Shown here in pieces: positions 6,277-13,281 of a DNA stretch of 21,477 nucleotides (the first letter of the stretch is position 1; each line of letters begins with the position of its first letter). The stretch spans positions 1 to 21,477 of the forward strand of contig JAJYZN010000023.1 in NCBI GenBank assembly GCA_021799915.1, in the 5' to 3' direction. The DNA comes from Actinomycetes bacterium (GTDB lineage Bacteria > Actinomycetota > Acidimicrobiia > Acidimicrobiales > RAAP-2). The notes under the pieces are model-generated. The model had not been told where the DNA came from. It ran no database searches and saw only the letters and a program-made list of their open reading frames with translations. The position numbers and the translations under genes are program-made.

Positions 6277-7467
6277 TCAGCCGGGTTCGGTGCCCACCAC
6301 CGAGACGAAGGAGACCATCTCCCCTGGGTAGCCGCCCAAGTTGTGGGTGAGCGCCAGAGTGCGGTCGCTCCGGAGCTGGCGCTCAGGGGGAGCCTCGCCC
6401 CGGAGCTGGAGCCAGCACTCGAAGAACATCCGCAGCCCCGAGGCCCCGACCGGGTGCCCGAAGCTCTTCAGCCCACCGTCGGGGTTGACCGGGAGCTCGC
6501 CGTCCAGGGCGAACGTGCCGGCCAGGACGTCCTTCCAGGCTTCTCCACGGGCCGAGAAGCCGAGATCTTCCATGAGGACCAGCTCGGTGGGGGTGAAGCA
6601 GTCGTGGACCTCGGCAAACGCCAGCTGGCGCCGCGGATCGGTGATACCGGCCTGGAGGTAGGCGTCCGTGGCCGTGGTCTCGCACTCAGGGAAGTGGGTG
6701 TAGTCGTAGTCCGGGTCGCTCAGGCCCGAGCCGCTCCCGGCGGCGAACGACAACGCCTTGATGTATAGCGGCCGATCGGTGTAGCGGTGCGCGTCTTCGG
6801 CCCGGACCACGATGGCCGCCGCCGCCCCGTCGGCAACACCGGCGCAGTCGAACACCCCGAGGCCTCCAGCCACCCGGGGCGAGGCCAAGATGGTCTCCTT
6901 CGAGACTTCCCGGCGGAACTGAGCCCGGGGGTTGCGGGCACCGTTGTGGTGGTTCTTGGCCGAGATGGTGGCCAAGACGTCGGCCATCTGATCGTCGTCC
7001 ACCCCGTACTTGGCGGCGTAGGCCGGAGCCACCATCGAGAACATGGCGGCGGCAGTGAGCGTCCGGGCCGTGCCGTCGTTGGGTGGGGGGGCGGCATTCA
7101 GGCCTTGGTACCCGCTGTCCTTTACCTTCTCGGCGCCTACGGCCATCGCCACGTCATACGCGCCGGACGCCACGGCGTAGGCCGCGGCACGCAGGGCCTC
7201 GGAGCCGGTGGTGCAGTAGTTCTCTACCCGGGTGACGGGCTTGCCCTGGAGTTGGAGCGGGCGGGCCAGGGTGATGCCGCTCATGCCGCCTTGGGCGGTG
7301 CCGATCCAGTAGGCGTCCACGTCGTCCTTGGTGATCCCGGCCGAAGTGAACGTGTCACGGGCGGCTTCGACCACCAGGTCGTCGAAACCCTTGTCCCAGC
7401 GCTCTCCGAAGCTGGTGCAGCCCATGCCCACGATCGCCACTCGATCGCGAATACCGTGCGAGGTCAT
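6277..7467 (-). CDS. Thiolase-family protein (SCP2/lipid-transfer type)
   Basis: Predicted to cleave or form a carbon-carbon bond beta to a CoA thioester. The 396-residue product has the nucleophile Cys85 in ENYCTTGSE, the HDCFTPTE motif with His288, and GGLKSFGHPVGASG with His338, all as in SCP2-like thiolases. The second catalytic Cys of degradative thiolases (CxGG) is replaced by NLGGYPG (376-382), so the chemistry may differ from plain beta-ketothiolysis. Some steroid-pathway thiolase homologues act as retro-aldolases with a DUF35 partner. The gene directly follows a fused HMGS-DUF35 gene, 52 nt upstream, and is presumably co-transcribed. A hairpin in that gap contains the only GGAG near the start. 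The ATG start agrees with the usual position before RVAIVGMG. Confidence 0.93.
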   Translation of the reverse strand: MTSHGIRDRVAIVGMGCTSFGERWDKGFDDLVVEAARDTFTSAGITKDDVDAYWIGTAQGGMSGITLARPLQLQGKPVTRVENYCTTGSEALRAAAYAVASGAYDVAMAVGAEKVKDSGYQGLNAAPPPNDGTARTLTAAAMFSMVAPAYAAKYGVDDDQMADVLATISAKNHHNGARNPRAQFRREVSKETILASPRVAGGLGVFDCAGVADGAAAAIVVRAEDAHRYTDRPLYIKALSFAAGSGSGLSDPDYDYTHFPECETTATDAYLQAGITDPRRQLAFAEVHDCFTPTELVLMEDLGFSARGEAWKDVLAGTFALDGELPVNPDGGLKSFGHPVGASGLRMFFECWLQLRGEAPPERQLRSDRTLALTHNLGGYPGEMVSFVSVVGTEPG

Positions 7468-7471
7468 CGAC

Positions 7472-7500
7472 CCGACACTCCGGGTCCCGGCGAGTGTCGG
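7472..7500. promoter_or_regulatory. Perfect 9-bp inverted repeat between the HMGS-DUF35 and thiolase genes
   Basis: Arms CCGACACTC (7472-7480) and GAGTGTCGG (7492-7500) flank an 11-nt G/C-rich loop. In the minus-strand transcript the thiolase-proximal arm contains GGAG, 12-13 nt before the ATG, so the stem could mask the ribosome-binding site or act as an RNA-processing or attenuation element. There is no T-run, so it is not an ordinary intrinsic terminator. Confidence 0.6.
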
Positions 7501-7519
7501 ACGTCGGCAGCGAGAACGG

Positions 7520-8986
7520 TCACTGGTTGCTCCCTTCGGCCAGTGGCGGCCCGTTCCGAACCGGACGAGCCTTCCAGAAGTAGTCGTGGATGCCGTCGGC
7601 GGTGAACAGGCGCCGGAAGGTCATCTCGACGCGATCTCCCACGGCCAAGGTTCCGGCATCGACGTCCGTGAGCTCGACCGGGAATCGCCCGCCCCCGACG
7701 AAGTCCACCACGGCGAAGACGATGGGTGGGCTCGGGGAGTACGCCATGTGGTCCACGGTGAACGTCACGATCGTCCCCTCGGAGTCGGCCATGGGCACCG
7801 GCTCCATGTCGTCGAAGGCGCCACCTTTCATCGACACCCGGGAAGGGGGAAGGTGCACGGCACCGCTCGACCGATCCCGAGCCCCCACGAAACCGTACTT
7901 CCACTCCTCACTCCTCCAGGCGGCGGTGGATGAGACACGAGGAGGCTCTGGACGGCGTGGCGGCTCCAGGGTGAGCATGCCCCGCCATGACAGGAACTTC
8001 CCATAGGGGACCGGAGCACCCCACGCGACCTGATCGTTCACCGAGCGCGTCGGTTGCCACCGGGCCAGTTCGGACGTGGTCCGGAAGATCAGCGCGTCGG
8101 CGCCGTCGGCCAAGTGGATGAGTGCCACGACCCGGCCGGCGGGAACTTCGCCGCGGCGCTGCCCCTGCGCCTCGTCCTCGAGGACCGAGGCCAGGACGAC
8201 CATGGGATGGGCACAACCGGTCTGGCCCACGTCCCGCGATCGATCGTCGGCCAGGGCGCCCTCGGCTATGCCGAGCTTCTTCGCCAGTGCCGCCACCGCC
8301 CGGGAGTGCATCCCGGTCACCACCACCTTCGACACACTCTCGGGGGCCACGCCGGCGCCCTCGCAGGCCCGCCCCCAGACGTCGAGCCCGAGCTCGAGGT
8401 ATCGGGTCTCACCGAAGCGCTCCTCCCACAGCCGGTCCCGGCGCTCGCCCGGGACGCGCCAGCGGTCGACGAACTCGTCGGTGGCTGACGCCCCGCCGAG
8501 ATGCTCGGCGAGCAACGGGCCCTCGCCCCTTCCGTCACCCACGACAAGCGCCGCGGCACCGTCACCGCCGGCAGACTCGTCGGCACTCGTGGGAAGGCCG
8601 TCACGCTGGTCGGCGGCTACCACCAGGACGGTGCCCGAAGAGCCGAGGGACGCCGAGAGGGCCCCGATGCCCGAACGGAGCGCTCCGCCGAAGTCGTAGG
8701 CCGGTACATCCCCGGGCAGCCGGAGGGCCCGATGGACGGCGGTGGCGTTGGTCTTGTCCAGGTAGGCCGGGCTCGTGGTGGCGAACCACAAGGCCGAGGG
8801 CGTCGCACCGCCACAGGAACGGAGGGCCAGCCGGGCGGCTTCCACCCCCATGGTGGTGGTGTCTTCGTCGTGACCGGACACCGCCCGCGTCCCTTTGCCC
8901 CCGCCGGCGGAGAACACGGTGGCGATCTCGGATCGGCTCAGCCGCCGGAATGGGATGTAGCCGGCAGCGCCGACGATGCCACGCAC
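7520..8986 (-). CDS. HMG-CoA-synthase-like thiolase-fold protein fused to a DUF35 OB-fold domain
   Basis: A 488-residue two-domain protein. Residues 1-310 have the KASIII/HMG-CoA-synthase fold, with the N-terminal GIVGAAGYIPFRRLSRSEIA, a central AYDFGGALRSGIGALSASL, GMHSRAVAALAKK, and GQTGCAHPMVVLAS near the C-terminal half. The position normally held by the catalytic Cys appears to be Leu103. Residues ~320-488 are a DUF35 (zinc-ribbon plus OB-fold) domain. The ribbon part (YGFVGARDRSSG to PPSRVS) lacks cysteines, while the OB part (SPPIVFAVVDFVGGGRFPVELTDVD) is well formed. DUF35 proteins bridge thiolases and HMG-CoA synthases in archaeal complexes and partner aldolase-like thiolases in steroid catabolism. 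Fusion plus the adjacent thiolase suggests such a complex. GTG at 8986 is the likely start; the frame runs further upstream, but across a palindromic operator. Confidence 0.88.
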   Translation of the reverse strand: MRGIVGAAGYIPFRRLSRSEIATVFSAGGGKGTRAVSGHDEDTTTMGVEAARLALRSCGGATPSALWFATTSPAYLDKTNATAVHRALRLPGDVPAYDFGGALRSGIGALSASLGSSGTVLVVAADQRDGLPTSADESAGGDGAAALVVGDGRGEGPLLAEHLGGASATDEFVDRWRVPGERRDRLWEERFGETRYLELGLDVWGRACEGAGVAPESVSKVVVTGMHSRAVAALAKKLGIAEGALADDRSRDVGQTGCAHPMVVLASVLEDEAQGQRRGEVPAGRVVALIHLADGADALIFRTTSELARWQPTRSVNDQVAWGAPVPYGKFLSWRGMLTLEPPRRPEPPRVSSTAAWRSEEWKYGFVGARDRSSGAVHLPPSRVSMKGGAFDDMEPVPMADSEGTIVTFTVDHMAYSPSPPIVFAVVDFVGGGRFPVELTDVDAGTLAVGDRVEMTFRRLFTADGIHDYFWKARPVRNGPPLAEGSNQ

Positions 8987-9016
8987 CCCGCCGATGGTAG
9001 CCGGACGCGATGCCCG

Positions 9017-9037
9017 GAGCTGACGCTGTGTCAGTTC
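9017..9037. promoter_or_regulatory. Palindromic operator-like site upstream of the HMGS-DUF35/thiolase operon
   Basis: Core CTGACGCTGTGTCAG (9020-9034), with 5-bp perfect arms around a 5-bp centre; the wider arms to 9017 and 9037 pair with one mismatch. It lies 31 nt upstream of the GTG at 8986, where a repressor would cover the promoter. The same core with one base changed stands before the acyl-CoA dehydrogenase operon at 14702-14716. The size and symmetry fit TetR-family operators. The cognate regulator is not in the window. Confidence 0.65.
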
Positions 9038-9052
9038 TCTCACGACCCGACG

Positions 9053-9389
9053 GGTGGTGGGAGTCACTCCAGTCGCTTTCCCAAGGCGCTGCGAAACGAC
9101 CCTGAATTCCGAGAGGACGTTCGCCGGCAGCTGCTCACCGACGATCTCTTGGAGCTGCCGCAGACCGTCGCGGTGCTGAAGGACGTGGTGGCCCGGCAGC
9201 GTCAGGACTTCACGGCACTCGCTTCGAAGTGCGAGACTCCATGGAGCTGGCCCTCTCGGTGGTGATTGACCGTTCGGAGCCGTTCGCGCCGAGATCGCCG
9301 ACCTTCGTTCCGATCTGAATGAGCAGAGGTCGGACATGGACACGCTGAAGACCGACGTGATCGAGATCAAGCACCGTCTGGCCTCCTGA
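9053..9389 (+). pseudogene. Frameshifted remnant of a coiled-coil hypothetical protein
   Basis: One plus-strand frame reads FPKALRNDPEFREDVRR, then QLLTDDLLELPQTVAVLKDV and VARQRQDFTALA up to about 9220. This is a highly protein-like pattern reminiscent of N-termini of actinobacterial hypothetical proteins with LRxDPEFRExVRR. The natural continuation, AEIADLRSDLNEQRSDMDTL followed by KTDVIEIKHRLAS and a TGA at 9387-9389, is in another frame, starting near 9285, and has a coiled-coil heptad character. Between them at least one frameshift is needed, with a stop at 9263-9265 in the first frame. No start codon is found in frame at the 5' end, so it is both truncated and frameshifted. Function of the intact family is unknown to me. 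Confidence 0.55.
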
Positions 9390-9656
9390 ACCGGCCTGTC
9401 GGCGGGATCGGCTCCAGTCAACGGCGTCCGGCAGCGGTTCGGGCGAACTGACCACCACACGCCACAGCAGCCACCCCCACGCCGGCACCCGGCCGGGACG
9501 GGTCCGCACTCAGGGCCGTAGCCCCAGGAGCGACGATGCTCGGAAGGCTCCGTTCGGTTCGACAGGCCGCGAGAGGTTTGCCACACTCTGGAGTAATTGC
9601 GCCGTTGGGGTCGCGATCCCGGTGGGTCGGTCGGAGAGGGATGGAGGTCGTACACG

Positions 9657-10436
9657 ATGAAGGCAGAGATAAAGGGTTCGACGATGCCGGTGCTCGAGAT
9701 GGTCCTGGACCCGGGTGAATCGATCATCTCCGATCACGGAGAGCTCTCGTGGATGACCACCAACATGCAGATGACCCAGACCACCTCCGCAGGTGGCGCG
9801 GGTGGGCGCGGTGGCGGCCTGATGGCTGGGCTGAAGCGGGCGGTGGGCGGGGGGAGCATCTTCCTCACCCACTACGAGCCGACCGGCGGCCCCGGCATGG
9901 TGGCCTTCGCGGCCAAGCTCCCCGGCCACATCGTCCCTCTCGAGGTCGCCGACGGGCAGGGATACCTGGTCCACCGGCACGGGTGGATCTGCGGCACGCC
10001 GGGGATCGTCCCGTCGATGGGTTTCCAGCAGAACTTGAAGGGGATGCTGTTCGGGGGCGAGGGGTTCGTGCTCCAGCGCCTCGAGGGCCAGGGCACGGCC
10101 TGGGTCGAGCTGTCGGGCGAGCTCACCACCTACGAGCTGGGCGCCGGCCAAGGCCTCGTCGTCCACCCCGGCCACATCGGTGCCTTCCAGGAGAGCGTGA
10201 CCTTTCAGGTGTCACGCCTCCAGGGCATCGCCAACCGCTACGCCGGCGGTGACGGTCACTGGATCGTGACCCTGACCGGTCCGGGGACCATTCTGCTCCA
10301 GTCGATGCCGCTGTCGAACCTGGCCGCCGCCCTGCAGCCGTACTTCGGTGGGAACGAGACGACGGCTGACGCGGTGGCGGGGGGTGTGGCCGGCGGATCG
10401 GTGGGCGGGATGCTGGGAGACTTCCTGCGAAGCTGA
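9657..10436 (+). CDS. AIM24/TIGR00266-family protein
   Basis: A 259-residue protein of the AIM24 (formerly DUF124) beta-sandwich family, whose biochemical role in bacteria is unsettled. Family features are visible: an N-terminal half ending at a Gly-rich loop (GGAGGRGGG, 46-54), GGSIFLTHYEPTGGPGMVAFA, LPGHIVPLEVADGQGYLVHR, the GEGFVLQRLEGQGTAWVELSGEL segment (135-155) and the C-terminal LTGPGTILLQSMPLSNLAAAL, followed by a Gly-rich tail. The ATG at 9657 has GGAGG at 9643-9647, 9 nt upstream, and begins the conserved part. There is no signal peptide or hydrophobic helix. A small helical protein gene follows 107 nt downstream in the same direction and may be co-expressed. Confidence 0.88.
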   Translation: MKAEIKGSTMPVLEMVLDPGESIISDHGELSWMTTNMQMTQTTSAGGAGGRGGGLMAGLKRAVGGGSIFLTHYEPTGGPGMVAFAAKLPGHIVPLEVADGQGYLVHRHGWICGTPGIVPSMGFQQNLKGMLFGGEGFVLQRLEGQGTAWVELSGELTTYELGAGQGLVVHPGHIGAFQESVTFQVSRLQGIANRYAGGDGHWIVTLTGPGTILLQSMPLSNLAAALQPYFGGNETTADAVAGGVAGGSVGGMLGDFLRS

Positions 10437-10543
10437 AGTTGTAGCTGAAGCTGCCAACCGGGCGGGACACGACCGGAGTCCGTCCCCACCGAGATCGCAA
10501 CGACGACCGGCACGTGACGTTCCGGGGATGAGAGGAGGAGATC

Positions 10544-11020
10544 ATGGGACTGATGGACAAGGTGAAGAGCCAGGCCAGCGCGCTGGCCGACAAGGCCCAG
10601 GAGGGGGCCAAGGTGGGCCAGGAGCGCCTGATGCAGATGCAGTCCAAGCGGCAGGCCGACGCGATGCTGCTCGAGCTGGGCGGCCTCACCTACCTGGCTC
10701 AGGCCGGTCGAGCGCAGCCCGGTGCCGCCGCCCGCGCCGAAGAGCTCGTGCATCAGCTGGCCGCGTTCGAGGCGGCCCACGGCCCGATCTCGGTCACCGC
10801 GGCGGTCCCACCTCCAGGGGAGGGCGGCAGCTATATCCCCGGTGGGACTGCGCCTGCCGGGACTGCGCCTGCGGGGACACCGCCTGCGGGGACACCGCCT
10901 GCGGGGACTGCGCCTGCCGACCCCGCACCGGCAGCTGCTCCGGCCACGGCACCGGCGACCGGAGGCGGGATACCCACCCCGTCCTACGCTTCCGACGAGG
11001 AGAGCCCCGGGGAAGGCTGA
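10544..11020 (+). CDS. Small helical protein with PAGT-repeat tail
   Basis: A 158-residue hypothetical protein. The ATG is preceded by GGAGGAG at 4-5 nt, a strong site. Residues 1-80 are predicted helical: an amphipathic start (MGLMDKVKSQASALADKAQE) followed by QERLMQMQSKRQADAMLLELGGLTYLAQAG and a second helix to residue 80. Residues 101-125 are five PAGT(A/P)-type pentapeptides encoded by 15-bp repeats, followed by an Ala/Pro-rich tail. It resembles small actinobacterial proteins with a short helical core and a disordered C-terminus. I assign no function. A G/C-only repeat directly after the stop encodes a PGPGY-type tail in another plus frame, so the annotated end could be the result of a slippage frameshift. 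Confidence 0.8.
   Translation: MGLMDKVKSQASALADKAQEGAKVGQERLMQMQSKRQADAMLLELGGLTYLAQAGRAQPGAAARAEELVHQLAAFEAAHGPISVTAAVPPPGEGGSYIPGGTAPAGTAPAGTPPAGTPPAGTAPADPAPAAAPATAPATGGGIPTPSYASDEESPGEG
10844..10918 (+). repeat. Five tandem 15-bp coding repeats
   Basis: Five contiguous units of the type GGGACTGCGCCTGCC/GGGACACCGCCTGCG, starting at 10844, 10859, 10874, 10889 and 10904. Each encodes one Gly-Thr-(Ala/Pro)-Pro-Ala pentapeptide in the hypothetical protein. Copy number can vary without frameshift. Confidence 0.95.
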
Positions 11021-11037
11021 GGCGGCGGGGAGGAGAG

Positions 11038-11162
11038 CCCCGGGCCCGGCTGCTCCCCCGGTGCCCAGCTGCCCCCCGGGCCCGGCTGCCCCGGGGCCCG
11101 GCTGCTCCCCCGGACCCGGCTACTCCCCCGGGCCCGGCTACCCCAGCCGGCTACCCCAGCCG
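11038..11162. repeat. G/C-only tandem repeat between convergent genes
   Basis: Degenerate units of about 16-18 bp built on CCCGGGCCCGGCTGCTCC, with GGCT recurring near 11048, 11084, 11100, 11118, 11136 and 11149. In one plus frame it reads as repeated SPGPG(C/Y). It fills most of the 147-nt gap between the PAGT-repeat gene and the convergent hydrolase gene. Self-complementary CCCGGG cores could fold into strong RNA structures. Confidence 0.85.
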
Positions 11163-11167
11163 GTCGC

Positions 11168-13138
11168 TCACTTCTTGGGCGCCCCACCAAACGTGCCGCT
11201 GCTCCACTTGCGCACCACCGAAGGCGTACCCCGGGCGCCGGGAACCTCGTGGACCGGGAGCAGGAGCCCCAAGTCCGAGACCGAGACCGTGAACGTCCCG
11301 TTCGAAGGGCGCGTGTACGGTGTGTCCTGCCCCAGGATCTCGAGCTCGGCGGCGTGTCCGGCGGCGAAGTGCCATGCACCGGGGTTGAGCTGGAACACCT
11401 GGGCGCCCTTCTGCGAGGAAGCGTCGATCCGGTAGATGCCGCGGGTGATGAGCGTCTCGGTGCCGTTCGCCAGGTTGACGTCGAGCAGGCGCTCGGTGAC
11501 GTAGGGGTACTGCCCGGTCACGTGGAAGCGAGCGCTCACCGTCGGGGCTCCGAGGAGGGTGTAGCCCGAACCCGTGGCCGCCGGTAGGCGGTAGATGGCG
11601 ACGCCCGGGCCTTGGGCGGTCTCTGTCGCCGTCACGGCGGCACAGGCGCCGCCTCCGTAGACCGGGTCGAAGGTCTTGGAGATGGTGGGGTTCGCGGCCG
11701 ACGAGTCGACCGTCTGGGCGGCCGACGAGTGGTAGACGACCTCACCGGGATGGAGCCCGGCCCAGGTGCTGGCGTGGTACGGGCCACCGGCCGGAGCTGT
11801 CTTCGGACAGGTCTCGGTGAGGGCGGTCGCACCCATCGTCGGCTTTGCCTTCGAACCCTTGAGGTAGTACTCGATGAACGACTTGATGCGGGCGCTCAGC
11901 ATCTCGAGCTCCGCGGGCTTGTTCTGCCCGCGCATGTGGCCGCCGTCGAAGTCGAACAGCGAGATCGGCGCGGACGGGTAGAGGGAGCGGTCCAGGTTGT
12001 AGTACCGCACCGCTGTGTTGACCGGGAAGATTGTGTCGGTGAAGCCGTTCGACAGCAGCAGCGGCGCCGGTGCTTCTCGCTTCATGCCGTAGGACCCGTC
12101 GAGCAGGTAGTACGACGAGTGGAACTGGGCGATCTGCTTCACCATCGACCGGTCGGCCGGAGTTGTGTACGGCTCGCCGGCCGAGATCGTCTGCTCCCAG
12201 CTGGACACGTTGTCCACGGTCGCCTTCGGGCCGGCGTAGTTGCCTTCGAGCTCTCCGAGGGCATAGAGCCCGTTCACGATCGACTCCTTGGCGACCCCGA
12301 TCGGTGAGAGGTCGGTCGTCGGCGTGGCGACCCGGTAGTCGAGCGTCCGTCCGTTCGGCATGAGTGCGTAGGCCAGGTCGCTGAACCCGGCGAAGGGGGC
12401 GGCGGCGGCGATGTGCAGCGGCGTCCCGTCAGGGCTGCGCCAGGGTACGAGCTTCCCGTTCGGCAGCATGACGCGGTTGTTCAAGGTGGCCAGCTCCAAG
12501 GACACGCCTGCTCCGTAGGACTCGCCGGTCGCGGCGATGCGGTTCGGGTTCACCAGGTGGTCGTCGACCAGGAGCCCGATCGCGTACTGGATGTCTCGGG
12601 CTTCGTAGCGGTAGTCGTCGAGGTGGATGTACCCGTTCGCGCAGGCCGCCGGGTTGACGAGGCGTGATGTGGCGGTGCCGCACGAGTCGCCCCACCCACG
12701 TGCGGTGACCTGGAGGACGGCGTACCCGTCACTCGCCCATTCGTTCGCCGTCGGCCCCCCGAACTGCGCGTCGTTCAGCCCCGAGGGCGGGTCGCCCCAG
12801 CCGTGGCTCTGCACGACCAGGGGGTAGTTCCCGTTCGATCCCGAGCTGCGGGTAGGCGGCAGGATGACGTAGACGGCCAGGGGCGTCCCGTCGAAGCTCT
12901 TGAGGCGGTAGTCCGGTTGACCGACACCGCTCTCGTCGCCGTGGCACACCCGCACCTGGTCGGGCTGCACCACGCACGGAACGGCGCTGCCGTTCATCGT
13001 GTGACCGACGAACACCCCGGCGTCGGCCGCCGGCCTTCGGTGGGTGCTGGACGCTCCCGCGGTTGCCGTGAGCCCCCCGACCAGGAGGGCGGACGCCACC
13101 AGCGCCGCAACGGGTACCCAGGTCGTCTTCGAGCGCAT
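11168..13138 (-). CDS. Secreted CocE/NonD-family alpha/beta hydrolase (X-Pro dipeptidyl-peptidase-like)
   Basis: Predicted extracytoplasmic serine hydrolase of 656 residues. A signal peptide is evident (MRSKTTWVPVAALVASALLV, then GGLTATAGAS). The catalytic triad can be placed as Ser207 in TGESYGAG, Asp368 in SNGFTDTIFPV and His401 in DFDGGHMRG. A beta-rich C-terminal half from about residue 440 matches the jelly-roll domain of CocE/PepX enzymes. Such enzymes hydrolyse esters, amides or X-Pro peptides; the substrate is unknown. The ATG at 13138 is chosen because AGAGAGG lies 8-9 nt upstream and the signal peptide begins there; an in-frame GTG at 13171 is less likely. The gene follows the coiled-coil secreted protein gene in the same direction after 143 nt, a gap that contains a small hairpin. 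Confidence 0.9.
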   Translation of the reverse strand: MRSKTTWVPVAALVASALLVGGLTATAGASSTHRRPAADAGVFVGHTMNGSAVPCVVQPDQVRVCHGDESGVGQPDYRLKSFDGTPLAVYVILPPTRSSGSNGNYPLVVQSHGWGDPPSGLNDAQFGGPTANEWASDGYAVLQVTARGWGDSCGTATSRLVNPAACANGYIHLDDYRYEARDIQYAIGLLVDDHLVNPNRIAATGESYGAGVSLELATLNNRVMLPNGKLVPWRSPDGTPLHIAAAAPFAGFSDLAYALMPNGRTLDYRVATPTTDLSPIGVAKESIVNGLYALGELEGNYAGPKATVDNVSSWEQTISAGEPYTTPADRSMVKQIAQFHSSYYLLDGSYGMKREAPAPLLLSNGFTDTIFPVNTAVRYYNLDRSLYPSAPISLFDFDGGHMRGQNKPAELEMLSARIKSFIEYYLKGSKAKPTMGATALTETCPKTAPAGGPYHASTWAGLHPGEVVYHSSAAQTVDSSAANPTISKTFDPVYGGGACAAVTATETAQGPGVAIYRLPAATGSGYTLLGAPTVSARFHVTGQYPYVTERLLDVNLANGTETLITRGIYRIDASSQKGAQVFQLNPGAWHFAAGHAAELEILGQDTPYTRPSNGTFTVSVSDLGLLLPVHEVPGARGTPSVVRKWSSGTFGGAPKK

Positions 13139-13194
13139 GGGTGATGTCCTCTCTGCTCGGTGCTTCCCCACTCCGCCGGCACACCGGCCCGTGA

Positions 13195-13212
13195 CCGCGT
13201 CTAGGGACGCGG
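13195..13212. promoter_or_regulatory. 7-bp perfect stem-loop upstream of the secreted hydrolase gene
   Basis: CCGCGTC (13195-13201) and GACGCGG (13206-13212) enclose a 4-nt loop. It lies 57 nt upstream of the hydrolase ATG in the minus-strand transcript and lacks a T-run. It could be a factor-dependent terminator hairpin for the preceding gene or a leader structure. Confidence 0.4.
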
Positions 13213-13281
13213 CACCCCGGTCAGCAGCCGTCTACGGGCGCCCGGAGGACAAGGGGGCCCGAACGTGGTGCTCGCCCCCCC

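Noticed and set aside
7828..8019. Small minus-strand open frame inside the HMGS-DUF35 gene
   Set aside because: Out-of-frame shadow; the DUF35 linker in the main frame is clearly coding here.
10844..10918. CRISPR-like periodic array
   Set aside because: Units are contiguous 15-mers without spacers and encode an in-frame pentapeptide repeat.
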